A stretch of DNA of 64,000 nucleotides from Halorussus pelagicus (GCF_004087835.1 NZ_CP035119.1:868001-932000); one strand, 5' to 3'; counted from the first letter of the stretch, positions 26,134-35,115 are shown. A program made the numbers and translations. Notes: generated by a model from the letters alone, not told the origin.

Positions 26134-26979
26134 ACTCTCAGGTAGGGGACTCACCGATAAGAGAGGTAACACCGTTCCGCGCGGATACCAAATGAAAAAC
26201 CGGCATACGTGGCGGTGAAAACGTGTGCGGGTGGTAGCACACCCATCGTCCCGCCTGTACGTAGACACGTCCGTCATTGAGTGTCTGTGTTCGTAGTCGT
26301 GTACACCGCAGTGTACGTACTCGTGTACGTACTTACGTCCGTCTCCGTGTACGGTCGAGTGTGCGTCTGTTTGCTCGTCCGAATGTATGGACCGCCGTAC
26401 CTCCGGCGGTCCGAATGAGCCCCGGCCCACCACGACCGGGAATCTCACTCTCTCTTGCCGGGAACACGCCGCCCGGAAGCGCCCGGGCGGCATTCAGTCT
26501 ACGTGTTATACCCACTTCATCGATCGGAATCTCACCCGCTGCCCGGTCACTCGATCGGTCGCGCGCACACTATACACTAACACTCTCCTTTGGCGCACCA
26601 CGCGGGAGTGTCGCATCGGGACCGTCAGAGAGTTCTTCGGTTGACAACACCGGGCGGGTCGCGGTCAGGATACGTGTTCTACCCCCAGAACACTGTGAAA
26701 ACAGTACTGAAGACACCGTGAATTTACAGATTTCCGGCGCTTTAACTCCCATAACACCTAAATCGTGGATCCTTGCAAATGGGACGGTTCGAATTCTGGC
26801 TGTGAAACTCCTTACAAGGACTGCTTTTGCAGTGATTCGGAGTGTTACGGGGGTGAAACACGGCCGTGAAGGCACTGTAAAGAAGTACTGAAGAAAGTGT
26901 GAAAACACGCCCGTCAAAACCCGTAACACCAAATCGCCGATCCATGCAAATGAAACCGGCGCGAAAAACACAACCGCGG
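26134..26979. other. Repeat-rich non-coding region, possible origin or control region
   Basis: About 850 bp without a gene. It holds the GTACGTACTCGTGTAC word at 26313-26328 in a run of GTAC/GTCCGT sequences, several hairpins (for example CGCCGCCCGGAAGCGCCCGGGCGGC around 26469-26493), five GTAACAC/GTGTTAC-type words and the imperfect duplication at 26691-26962. It separates the microprotein operon from the replication operon, both on the minus strand. This density of repeats beside a primase operon fits a replication or partition control region. Confidence 0.55.
26691..26962. repeat. Two imperfect direct repeats of about 95 bp
   Basis: Unit one (26691-26788) and unit two (26873-26962) share, in the same order, CACTGTRAA, AAGTACTGAAGA, GTGAA, an (A/G)TAACACC word, AAATCG, GATCC and TGCAAATG. 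They start about 182 bp apart. The ordered set of short conserved blocks with variable spacers looks like an array of protein-binding sites. Confidence 0.65.
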
Positions 26980-27597
26980 TCAGTACACCTGACCGGTCGG
27001 CGCGACCACTGCATTCTCGCGGAACCACGGAACGTTCACGTCCCACGCATCGAGGTCGTAGTCTGTAGCGAGAGACAGTGTCACCTGCCCCGTCTTCGTT
27101 GCGGCCTTCTCCGCTTTTGTCGTCGCCCGGGTCGGGTCTTTCATTTGGTTTTCGCGGACCCCGCACCAATTCAGACTCTGCCGGTGATCGACCGTGTCAC
27201 CGGTGAGCGTCGCCTGCACCGCGCGGTCAGGTGAGCGTGTCTTGGGAGCGAGGACACACGAACTCCCCGACTGTGACGGTACATCGAGGACCTGCTGTCC
27301 CTGTGCACGCGCGCCAACGACTTCGTCGTCGCCCGCGCGCTTGATCACATGTAGCCACAGCGCCTCCGTCGTCAACCACTTACCACCGTCCGGAGCGCGC
27401 CGGATGAGCCCGTCTTCCTCCCAATTACACTTCACGCGGTGGGACACTCCGCATTCCCCCCACCGCCACGCCACGCCCGGCGGAACCAGGTGAGCGGTCA
27501 CCTCGCTCCAGTGCGCGGAGATGAGTGCGCTCTCAGAGCTGGTTAAGTCACTGTTCGACTGCCACGTCACCGTCGTCGTTGAGTTTTGAGTTGACAA
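26980..27597 (-). CDS. Unknown protein of the replication operon
   Basis: A 205-residue protein, last gene of the minus-strand replication operon, 6 bp after the Prim-Pol gene. The N-terminal half (SALISAHWSEVTAHLVPPGV, ECGVSHRVKCNWEEDGLIRR, GGKWLTTEALWLHVI) reads like a winged helix: a helix pair, then a turn and a wing. The C-terminal half has ATTKAEKAATKTGQVTLSLA. I do not recognise a family. A DNA-binding accessory in replication is an inference. Confidence 0.75.
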   Translation of the reverse strand: MSTQNSTTTVTWQSNSDLTSSESALISAHWSEVTAHLVPPGVAWRWGECGVSHRVKCNWEEDGLIRRAPDGGKWLTTEALWLHVIKRAGDDEVVGARAQGQQVLDVPSQSGSSCVLAPKTRSPDRAVQATLTGDTVDHRQSLNWCGVRENQMKDPTRATTKAEKAATKTGQVTLSLATDYDLDAWDVNVPWFRENAVVAPTGQVY

Positions 27598-27603
27598 TCT
27601 TAG

Positions 27604-28962
27604 TCACCCCGTGTACTCCATCTCCTCGAACAGCCCGATCGCCAGCGCGTAGTTCGCTTTCGACAACTGTCCGTCTTCTTTGTAGTCAACACCCTGTACC
27701 CCCAAAACGCCCTTGAGAGCCATCGTTGGCGGTTTTTCGTCTTCAAGCGCAGTCGCGTGCTTGTCCCGCGCAGCGAGACACACCCGAAGCGCATCGACAG
27801 GGTCCTGCATGACATCGCTCGCGTTCCCGCACGACCTGATGCCCTCAATGACTGCAATCAACTGCAGCGCACCGCCACCGTCCTCGTGAGCCCAGCACTT
27901 CCACCCGTCATTAGTGTCCACGCCGAAGTTCGTAGACTTCGCGTCTGGGGTGCTGGTGCCACCGTGAACCGGGTGTGGGCCCTGCCCGTTCACCGCGTGA
28001 GCGCGGAACGGACCGGTCTGCGCGATCGGCTCAGGGTTCAGGGAGTAGTACGCTGACTTCGACTTGGACGAGTCGATATCACTACCCTCAGCCCGGTCAT
28101 CGAACGCTGCCTGTGCCTGTTCAGCTGGCGTCAAAGTATCGTCGTCATCCAGGTGCTCGTCAACGATGTCGTCGATCGTTGCCTGCCGTTCAGGGACGTC
28201 GTGCCGCGGCGTGGCGTCGATGTGCATCCACGTCGTCCCCATCACGCGTCCGTTCGCGGGAGCACCGTACACCTCAACGTGCCCGACTTCACCGCTCGGG
28301 AGTGACTGGGTCAGATCTTCCTGAACCTTCTTCCCGTCAACGAACCCGGGGAGTTCCGCCCGTACGAACACGTGAACGCCGGTCATGCTGGTGCTGACTT
28401 CAGTGTAGGCGTCCAGTTCTTGGATGAGGTCCCACGCTTCCCGCGTCATCAGCGCGGTCCCATCGTATTGAGGTTCGATGACGTCATCGAGGTCCACCAG
28501 CATGAGCGGATCTTCGTCAGGCTGGAAGTCCAAGTGCGGAACGATCGCCATCGGGTACAGCGGCCGGGGATCCTCACGGTGCTCGTTCCCGTCATCGTCT
28601 TCAACAGTCCCCCACCGCCAACTGTCATCGATGTGCCCGTTGACAGTTCCATCGAGGGCGTCAATCACGTCCTCGAACGTCCCGCCTGCCCGTGAATCCC
28701 AACTGACGTTCTCACGTCCCCACTGCGCTGCACCAGCGTACCCGGGGTTGGTGTACGGGGCGCGCGGCTGCTTCTCTTCCAAATCCCACGCGAACCAGTT
28801 CCGGGCGTCTTGCCCGATTTCAACCAGGTCTGCGGGGATGACACGCTCCGCGTCGTGGACTGATTCCGGAACGTCCAGCGTGACGTACTCTTCACCGACG
28901 TCGGTGACTTTCACCGGGCTTTCAGCGTCGTCTAACCGCTGGATTGCTTCTCGCATCAACAA
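27604..28962 (-). CDS. Prim-Pol type primase-polymerase
   Basis: A 452-residue archaeo-eukaryotic primase (AEP) superfamily protein of mobile elements. Motif I is LMLVDLDDVIEP (two catalytic acidic residues), motif II is STSMTGVHVFVRAE (His), and motif III is the EVYGAPANGRVMG stretch. The C-terminal region has STNFGVDTNDGWKCWAHEDG and GGALQLIAVIEG, a primase-C-terminal pattern common in plasmid Prim-Pols. It would make primers or copy element DNA. Its start overlaps the helicase end by 7 bp and it is followed after 6 bp by an unknown gene. Confidence 0.85.
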   Translation of the reverse strand: MLMREAIQRLDDAESPVKVTDVGEEYVTLDVPESVHDAERVIPADLVEIGQDARNWFAWDLEEKQPRAPYTNPGYAGAAQWGRENVSWDSRAGGTFEDVIDALDGTVNGHIDDSWRWGTVEDDDGNEHREDPRPLYPMAIVPHLDFQPDEDPLMLVDLDDVIEPQYDGTALMTREAWDLIQELDAYTEVSTSMTGVHVFVRAELPGFVDGKKVQEDLTQSLPSGEVGHVEVYGAPANGRVMGTTWMHIDATPRHDVPERQATIDDIVDEHLDDDDTLTPAEQAQAAFDDRAEGSDIDSSKSKSAYYSLNPEPIAQTGPFRAHAVNGQGPHPVHGGTSTPDAKSTNFGVDTNDGWKCWAHEDGGGALQLIAVIEGIRSCGNASDVMQDPVDALRVCLAARDKHATALEDEKPPTMALKGVLGVQGVDYKEDGQLSKANYALAIGLFEEMEYTG

Positions 28963-31379
28963 TCACCCCATGTGAGGCCGACGAATCCACCGTCTTTCTT
29001 TGCGACCGTGCCTGCGTTAATGAGCGCATCCAGTACCGCCTCAACGTTCTCACGTCGGAATCCGCGGGACTCGCACGCATCGATGACCTCAGTCATCGTC
29101 GATATCCCACCATTGTAGATTTCGCTACACACTTCACGCGTTAACTCTCGCGTGTACTCCATGCGTTCCTGGTACGCTTCGATCCTGTCCTGAATCATGT
29201 CCAGGTCTGCGCGGGTCTGCTTAGCGACACGACCCGTCGCTGCGTCGGTGTCAACCCCACCGTCAGTACATGCCTGCCTGACAGCGTTATCCACCCGTTC
29301 ACGTTCCCCCAGAACACTTGACGTTCCTGTGGTTGGGGCGGGGTCGGGACCGGTGTTCTCCATAGCATCCGGGGCGGGTTCCTCTTCGACGTCGGGAGTA
29401 CCGATGACAGGCAACTCGTCACCGTCATCTTCGGCGGATTCCGCGTTCGCTGCAGCGCGTTCAGCGGCCTGCTCCGACTTCCTGACGATCTCCCCGTCCA
29501 GATACGGCGTCATCCAACGGAACCCGCCACGCATGATGTGCAACCGCTCGCTCGCACGTGTGAGCGCGACGTACCAGGTCCGAGCTTCATTCTCTGACTT
29601 ACGCTTCAACCGGTCGGTTTCACTCGCAATCGTGCTCGTGATGCCGTCGTACACGACAACGTCGCTTGCCTCCGAGCCCTTCGATGCGTGAATCGTGAGG
29701 ACACGCACCCGCTTCACCGCGTCCTCTGCAACCGTCTCGTCACGCTCAGACACTGCAGCCTGCAACGCATCGATTTCACCGTCATCGAGTTCACCGGATT
29801 TCGTTAACTCACTAACAGACGCCGTTCCTGAGGTGTAACGCCCCCAGAACGCGTCTTTGACAACTTCACCGAGGTCGTCAGCAGTGACTGTCTGTTCACC
29901 GTCCCGGAGACCACTAATGAACGTCTCCCGTTCGTCGTTCGTGACCGACAGCACACGACCGTTCGTGTGCTCTAACAGCGTCGCGGCTTCGTCGCCGGTG
30001 AGACGGAGTTGCGACGCGTCCGTGTCGTACGTCTGCAGCCCGTACTGACCGTCATCTGACGCGTAGGTTGCCGGGACACCGCGGAGTTTCACTAACGCGT
30101 TTAGCAGGTCCACGCGGCGCTGTGTCCACCCGCCCAGATCGCTGTCATGCGTCGAATGGATGATGCCGGCTTTCTCCAGTGCGGCACTGATACCCGACAC
30201 TTGCGTGCGACTGCGTGCAAGGAGCATCATCGACCGGTCGTCATGCCCGTCGATGTGGTCCTGGACGAGCGCGCCGGGGCTTGCCGGGGTATCCGCGCCC
30301 GGGACGCGCCAACCGTCACTGTCCCCCTTCTCGAACCATGGGGACTTGTACTCATGCAGTTCACCGCGAGAGTCACGCGTCACCGGCGGTTCGTCGAACT
30401 CCTTCGACAGCATCAACGTCGCAGCCTGCCAGTGCGACCGCGGGACACGCCAGGTCTTCGTCAACAGGACCTCCGGAATGTGATCGAGTCGGTCACTGAA
30501 GAACCGCGGGTCCGCGCCCGTATACTCGTTCACGACTTGCAACGGGTCGCCGGCAACGATTGCGGTGTCTGCAGCTGCAACCCAACGCTCACACACCTGC
30601 GCCATGAGCGGTGTCACGTCGTGGTACTCGTCCACGACAACCGCCTTCGTCGGCGGTAGCGGACCGTTCACGGCTGCTTCTAACAGTTCGCCGAACTCCG
30701 TCAGACCGGCTTCCTGCTTGAACGCCTCCCACCGCTCATAGATCTGGGGGACGTCGACGCCCGGCCATTCTTCCTTGAGGTCGGTGTACTTCGGCACTTC
30801 GTACAGATCGCTCTTGTCCGCCGGGTCAAGCAGGTTATCACGAGCGTATTCGATGACTTTGAACAACAGCTCACCGCGCGACGTGCTCCACGGCGCTGAA
30901 CTGTACTTGATGTCCAGTACTTCACTGCAGAAGTACCATTTCTCGTATCCCGTCACGGCTGGACCGAGCCCGGAATCCGTGTTCTCATCGTGACGACCGC
31001 TGAGAAGCCCTGTAACGCGGTTCGCCGCGGCATGTGCGGTCGTCCACATTTCTAACTCGTCTTCTTCATCGAGGATTCCCCATGACTTGAGACGCGCTTC
31101 GATTTCACCGGCAAGTGAACGACGGTACGTCATGATCGTGATATCACGGGGGTCGATGTTGTGTTCCTCTATAAGCACAGCAACGCGGAGGCACATCTGC
31201 GTCGTCTTACCCGTGCCGGGCGGCCCGTTCAGGCGGATTGTCGCGTCTGCAGGGTGCGTCTCCCCGCCTTTGATTTTCGCGTCCTTCAGGTCCGCCGGGA
31301 GGCCCTTGCGGACGGATTCAGGCGGGCGGGCGTCTTCGTAGTCGGTGACTTCGTCGTAGTCAGTAGGTGCTCGTGGCAT
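28956..31379 (-). CDS. SF1 (UvrD/Rep-like) DNA helicase
   Basis: An 807-residue superfamily 1 helicase. Walker A is RLNGPPGTGKTTQ; motif Ia ITIMTYRRSLAGEI; motif II is VVDEYHDVTPLM (Tyr-His instead of the usual Ala-Gln); motif III VAGDPLQVV; motif IV includes LLARSRTQVSGI; motifs V and VI are ILTIHASKGSEASDVVVYD and ARTWYVALTRASERLHIM. The C terminus adds about 150 residues with an acidic linker and a helical end (EVCSEIYNGGISTMTEVIDA) that looks like a winged helix. The start overlaps the preceding gene by one base. It is the unwinding partner of the Prim-Pol. Confidence 0.92.
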   Translation of the reverse strand: MPRAPTDYDEVTDYEDARPPESVRKGLPADLKDAKIKGGETHPADATIRLNGPPGTGKTTQMCLRVAVLIEEHNIDPRDITIMTYRRSLAGEIEARLKSWGILDEEDELEMWTTAHAAANRVTGLLSGRHDENTDSGLGPAVTGYEKWYFCSEVLDIKYSSAPWSTSRGELLFKVIEYARDNLLDPADKSDLYEVPKYTDLKEEWPGVDVPQIYERWEAFKQEAGLTEFGELLEAAVNGPLPPTKAVVVDEYHDVTPLMAQVCERWVAAADTAIVAGDPLQVVNEYTGADPRFFSDRLDHIPEVLLTKTWRVPRSHWQAATLMLSKEFDEPPVTRDSRGELHEYKSPWFEKGDSDGWRVPGADTPASPGALVQDHIDGHDDRSMMLLARSRTQVSGISAALEKAGIIHSTHDSDLGGWTQRRVDLLNALVKLRGVPATYASDDGQYGLQTYDTDASQLRLTGDEAATLLEHTNGRVLSVTNDERETFISGLRDGEQTVTADDLGEVVKDAFWGRYTSGTASVSELTKSGELDDGEIDALQAAVSERDETVAEDAVKRVRVLTIHASKGSEASDVVVYDGITSTIASETDRLKRKSENEARTWYVALTRASERLHIMRGGFRWMTPYLDGEIVRKSEQAAERAAANAESAEDDGDELPVIGTPDVEEEPAPDAMENTGPDPAPTTGTSSVLGERERVDNAVRQACTDGGVDTDAATGRVAKQTRADLDMIQDRIEAYQERMEYTRELTREVCSEIYNGGISTMTEVIDACESRGFRRENVEAVLDALINAGTVAKKDGGFVGLTWGDC

Positions 31380-32560
31380 TACTCGTCACCCCCGTCTTCG
31401 GGCGTGTATGACCGGATTTTCCCGGGTTCATGGTCGTCGCTGTCTTCGTCACTTCCAGGCAGTGAACCGCCCGAGTCACCGTTTACAACCTCGTCGGTGT
31501 CGCCGGTCTCGTCCGGTTCACTGGCGCTGTCACCATCCTCCTCGTTACCGTGGTTATCCATGCGGTCCATCGTGGACCCTGACGCCTCCTGCTGGTAGGC
31601 ATCCTCGCCAACTTCGAATGCGTCACCGGACAGATACCAGAACGTCTGCCAATTCCCGTGAACGGTCGTTGACTTCGACACCTTGTCACCAGCTGTTGAC
31701 GTGCCTGTAAGTTCACGCGCGGAGATTTCAGCCTGCAGCGCCCGGTCGGTGATTTCGTGGGTCGATGTGATGGACGCAATCGCCTCCCTCGGCACGACAA
31801 CCTCAGAGTTCGCCGGGGGTTCATCGTCCACGTACACACCGCCGTTCTCAACAGCATCCTTGCGGTCTCCGTACGCGACAGTGTTACTCACGTAGTTCTT
31901 CAACGCCTGCATCGCTGCCGTCCGTGCACCTGTCTCTTCTTCAACGACTTCACCAACGCTCTCGATAACATCGCCGATGAAGTTGTCCCACTCAACTTCT
32001 TCACTCTCCGCTCGGTCAGGGTATTCGCCTTCCTGAGCGGCTGTGTAGGCCTTCCACAGAACCCGTCCTTCGAAGAATGTCGATTGGGTGACCGTGAGAC
32101 GCGTCCCGTTCGCATCGTTGAATTTCAGGACGTATTCGGTCTCTTCGGTGGATGACTTGTCTGTCGTAACCTTCTTCGTCACACCGACAAGCGTCTCCTC
32201 AATGAGGTCTGAGAAGATGATCACTTCACCGTCATCGATCTTCTTCTCAGTTTCGAGGTCATCAATCTCATCTAACCAGATTTGGCGGACGTTCTTCCGC
32301 GACACGCCGCTTTTCGTGTCACTTAGCTGGTTGAGGTACGCTTTCGCCATCGAGTGCAGACCCGTGGCTTCGTCGCCGGCTTCGACTTCGATCGCTGCGA
32401 AGGTCTGAGCTGCATCCATGCAGACTTGCATCGCGTCGCCAGCGTTGTCTGCGTCCTTCACAGCTTCCTCGTACTGCGAGAACTGCGCGCCCAGCTTCGC
32501 AGTGGGTGTGTCCTCTGATGGGCCCGAGATGTCGTCGGGCATGTCTCCTCCCGCTGCCAT
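31379..32560 (-). CDS. First protein of the replication operon, unknown
   Basis: A 393-residue acidic protein of no family known to me. Residues 20-100 are helical (GDAMQVCMDAAQTFAAIEVE), residues 95-190 alternate strands and helices (EVIIFSDLIEETLVGVTKKV, ETEYVLKFNDANGTRLTV), and residues 220-300 contain VPREAIASITSTHEITDRAL. The last 90 residues are a Ser/Asp/Glu-rich tail. Start alternatives are 32560 and 32542 (MPDDISG). It overlaps the helicase gene by one base. Position and length suggest an origin-binding or loading factor, without motif support. Confidence 0.75.
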   Translation of the reverse strand: MAAGGDMPDDISGPSEDTPTAKLGAQFSQYEEAVKDADNAGDAMQVCMDAAQTFAAIEVEAGDEATGLHSMAKAYLNQLSDTKSGVSRKNVRQIWLDEIDDLETEKKIDDGEVIIFSDLIEETLVGVTKKVTTDKSSTEETEYVLKFNDANGTRLTVTQSTFFEGRVLWKAYTAAQEGEYPDRAESEEVEWDNFIGDVIESVGEVVEEETGARTAAMQALKNYVSNTVAYGDRKDAVENGGVYVDDEPPANSEVVVPREAIASITSTHEITDRALQAEISARELTGTSTAGDKVSKSTTVHGNWQTFWYLSGDAFEVGEDAYQQEASGSTMDRMDNHGNEEDGDSASEPDETGDTDEVVNGDSGGSLPGSDEDSDDHEPGKIRSYTPEDGGDE

Positions 32561-32897
32561 CAGGCCCCACCACCGTTGATACCGTCGTTTACTCCGTGCT
32601 GTTCGTCGCTGCGTCCGTCCGTTGTAGGACGATTTTTAAGTTTTCGTGTCGTACGTTGCATTGGTACTCGCGGACCGCATGGATTGGTTGATTGGCGGAA
32701 ACGATCCGTCTCGCAGACGCACATCCATCGAGGTCAGGTGAACCCGCGGTACCAGGGCGGGAGGGTGGTTCCCTCCCTGCCTGTCCTTTCATACGAACGC
32801 TGGTTAGGCGCTCGTCCAGGCCCGCGTTTTCACTGCTTATCCTCTGTTAAGGACCTGGTACTTATAAGTATTTGGGGGGCAAATATACAAATAAGGA
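32561..32897. promoter_or_regulatory. Divergent promoter region of the replication operon and the winged-helix gene
   Basis: On the plus strand TACTTATAAGTA (about 32867-32878) is a palindromic TATA element about 20-30 nt before the ATG at 32898. On the minus strand CTTAAAAAT (about 32632-32641) lies about 75 nt before the operon start. A perfect 7-bp hairpin, GGGAGGG (32759-32765) and CCCTCCC (32771-32777) with loop TGGTT, stands between them. The plus-strand gene product is the natural candidate to bind here and set the switch. Confidence 0.5.
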
Positions 32898-33185
32898 ATG
32901 ACCATGACCGCTCAACACCCCTCGCTGCTTGATACCGATCAAGAAATCCTCGAACTCCTCAACGAGGAAAGCAGACAAACACCGAGCATGCTCCTCAAAT
33001 CCGTAGCCTCCACGGACTCGAAACAGTACGTCCAAAACAGACTCAAACACCTCCGCGACAACGATCTGGTACAAAGAGCTGACCGGGGGATCTACGAACT
33101 CACCACGCTCGGTGAACGCGCGGCTGGTAACCTCGATATGTATCGAGAGGATCGAGGGGGGTTCTGGCGCTTGCTGCAGGGTTGA
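32898..33185 (+). CDS. PhiH1-repressor-like winged-helix regulator
   Basis: A 95-residue protein: LLDTDQEILELLNEESRQTP, SMLLKSVASTDSKQYVQNRL, KHLRDNDLVQRADRGIYEL, then TTLGERAAGNLD. This is the winged-helix pattern of haloarchaeal PhiH1/DUF2250-type repressors, with the recognition helix near YVQNRLKHL and a GIYELTTLGERA wing end. It is divergent from the replication operon. It probably represses that operon and keeps the integrated state. Confidence 0.85.
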   Translation: MTMTAQHPSLLDTDQEILELLNEESRQTPSMLLKSVASTDSKQYVQNRLKHLRDNDLVQRADRGIYELTTLGERAAGNLDMYREDRGGFWRLLQG

Positions 33186-33345
33186 GGACTGCATCGATTG
33201 GTGGCACAGGATTACAACCAACTGGCGCACTTAAAGGCTCGCAGCATGCCGACGTCTCCCGACCGTTAACAACACTCTATTCTCCGTGGTGAAGTTCTGA
33301 TATTCACTGGCCGTGAGGTCTCACCTTTCGCGCGTATAGTGTAGT

Positions 33346-33473
33346 GGGTGCTGTCGCCAGAGCACCCTCCCCAAATCATCAGAATACTAACCACCAATTC
33401 ACATAAATTACACTACAACAATTGGTGCTCACATTTCTTACAATTTGGGCGCGCTCTCCTAGCGACAGCACCC
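33346..33473. repeat. 128-bp nested palindrome
   Basis: Three arm pairs are nested symmetrically: GGGTGCTGTCGC (33346-33357) with GCGACAGCACCC (33462-33473); CCCAAAT with ATTTGGG (about 33370-33376 and 33443-33449); CACCAATT with AATTGGTG (about 33392-33399 and 33420-33427). The spacers between arms match in length on both sides (12 and 15 nt), and the centre is 20 nt of AT-rich DNA. TATAGT/ACTATA words flank it outside. It lies in a gene-free stretch. Confidence 0.7.
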
Positions 33474-34259
33474 CCAATATAGTAGGGGAAGAAGTTGGAG
33501 GTATCGATGGGAAGGGCGCGGCGGCTGCCGCGCTCGTTGTGGACGGATGAACGTCAGCGTCTGGATCGGTGGTCACGGTACTCCTGCTGACGCGTGCGCG
33601 CGTGGCGGGGTGTGCTGGCTCGATGAGGGGCGTGACACGTGTCCTGACTGCAGCGTGTTGCGCGGCGTGTGAGCGCCTATGTGGGGACGTGTGGGACTGG
33701 AGAGAGAGTGTGTGACCTGCGTGTCGTGGCAGCGGTGGTACGCTACCGCTCTGTCGTCACGCGCTTCTCGTTATAGGTTTTCTCCCCTCCAGCTGGTGAG
33801 CACTGGCGATATGTGAGCGTTGACAGGTTCGTGTCGATCGTGTCTGCGCTGACGTCGTCTGCACGCCAGGCGGGTGTGCGTGACACTGATCGTGACCGCG
33901 GGTATGTTCTCGAAGCCCAGTGGCGCGTGAGCGTCGCTCACTCCGTGCGCCCATAACACTTCGCCCTGACCCATCTCAGATATCTAACACAGGAGGTAAA
34001 TCCTCTCCTATACACCAAACACCATCTTCGGACGTAAGAACCCTGTCAGAAAGTCCCTGAGAGGTGTCATTATGCCCGGCATCCCGACAAAAAAGCTTTT
34101 TCAAGCAATTCTAAGCCCTGGCACGGAAAACACCCTCTCAGAACACTCAGTTAACTGAGATGGAGGGGGTGAATCGGGGGTTCAGAAACCTACCAATTGA
34201 TACAGTAAATGAAGTTTGCCATGAGAGGGGTGAAAATCACTCTATTGAAAATCGCGCCC
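33474..34259. other. Gene-poor stretch
   Basis: About 790 bp. A minus-strand frame at 33771-33974 (67 residues, MGQGEVLWAHGVSDAHAPLG...) is possible but has no supporting features. Holds a perfect AAAAAGCTTTTT palindrome near 34090 and TGTCA words at 34044 and 34065. No RNA gene was seen, though the 128-bp palindrome next to it could be transcribed. Confidence 0.4.
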
Positions 34260-34306
34260 TGTCAAGAAGAAATATACCATGTCAAGAACCCCTGTCATTT
34301 ATACTT
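34260..34306 (+). promoter_or_regulatory. TGTCAAGAA boxes and TATA element
   Basis: TGTCAAGAA occurs at 34260-34268 and 34280-34288 (20-bp spacing) and TGTCAT at 34293. ATTTATACTT at 34297-34306 is 25-34 nt before the ATG at 34331 and fits a TATA box. The boxes directly upstream of it look like an operator or activator site. Confidence 0.55.
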
Positions 34307-34330
34307 CTATGGGTGTTATAACCAAACACA

Positions 34331-35086
34331 ATGGCCCCGGACAAAGATTACAAAACAATCACCACGATCATCTACGTGACCGGAGATTCCCCCACAGAAC
34401 GCAAAGACAATCTGCGCGCGTGTCTCTCTCACGCCACTAACCATACTGGTGAAACATGGCTCACTGAGCCCTCCCTCACGAAAAACACAGATAACGCAGC
34501 GCAAGCAATCGAGAACGAAACACCAGGGAACTCAGTGACAATTGAAGAGGTAGACTGGCACGCCCCCATTAACCAGCTCCTCATCTGCCACGACAAAACC
34601 ACGACGAAAAACGGACTGAACGGTATGATGCAGGGCGCAACGAAAAGCAATCAACCATACTCCCTCATCGTCGTCCACCCCGACGAACTCATTGACCGCG
34701 CACATGGAGCCGACCGCATTCAACAGCTCGTGGACAGCGCGGTGGACGTACACCTGGCTGAGGCAGGTATGATAATCACATCCGATACTGCTATCGAGGG
34801 TGCGACGAAACGCGCGCTCACCACACTCAGCGATGCCATGCATCCCTCGCATGACCACGATAGTGACGCCACGTACGCATGGAGTGGCGGCCGTCCGCCG
34901 TTGGGGTTCGATGTGAAGGATGGGAGGTTGGTAGAGACTGATGAGTACGATCGTATCTGTACTGTGCTCCAGCAGGTTCGTGATTCAGAAACCAGTAAGC
35001 GTCGTGCTGCAAAGCGTCTCGGGTGTTCGCGTGGGACGATCATTAACGCGCTGGAGGATCGTCCGTCGATGTACGGGCTGGCGTGA
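34331..35086 (+). CDS. Degenerate serine-recombinase-like protein
   Basis: A 251-residue protein. The C-terminal 75 residues match haloarchaeal resolvases: SGGRPPLGFDVKDGRLVETD and a helix-turn-helix SKRRAAKRLGCSRGTIINAL, parallel to GKRIGRPPFGYDV and the following HTH of the resolvase at 24209-24925. The N-terminal part starts KTITTIIYVTGDSPTERKDN, where the normal YxRVSTxxQ is replaced, and DRLGRS is replaced by DRAHGADRIQQ. Key catalytic residues thus appear lost. It may have become a site-specific DNA-binding regulator. It is convergent with the integrase gene. Confidence 0.75.
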   Translation: MAPDKDYKTITTIIYVTGDSPTERKDNLRACLSHATNHTGETWLTEPSLTKNTDNAAQAIENETPGNSVTIEEVDWHAPINQLLICHDKTTTKNGLNGMMQGATKSNQPYSLIVVHPDELIDRAHGADRIQQLVDSAVDVHLAEAGMIITSDTAIEGATKRALTTLSDAMHPSHDHDSDATYAWSGGRPPLGFDVKDGRLVETDEYDRICTVLQQVRDSETSKRRAAKRLGCSRGTIINALEDRPSMYGLA

Positions 35087-35115
35087 GGGGGTCTGGGGTG
35101 CCTGCCCGCATGCGG

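Noticed and set aside
33771-33974. 67-codon minus-strand frame in the gene-poor zone
   Set aside because: No ribosome-binding or TATA signal at a good distance, basic composition and no family pattern; kept only as a remark.
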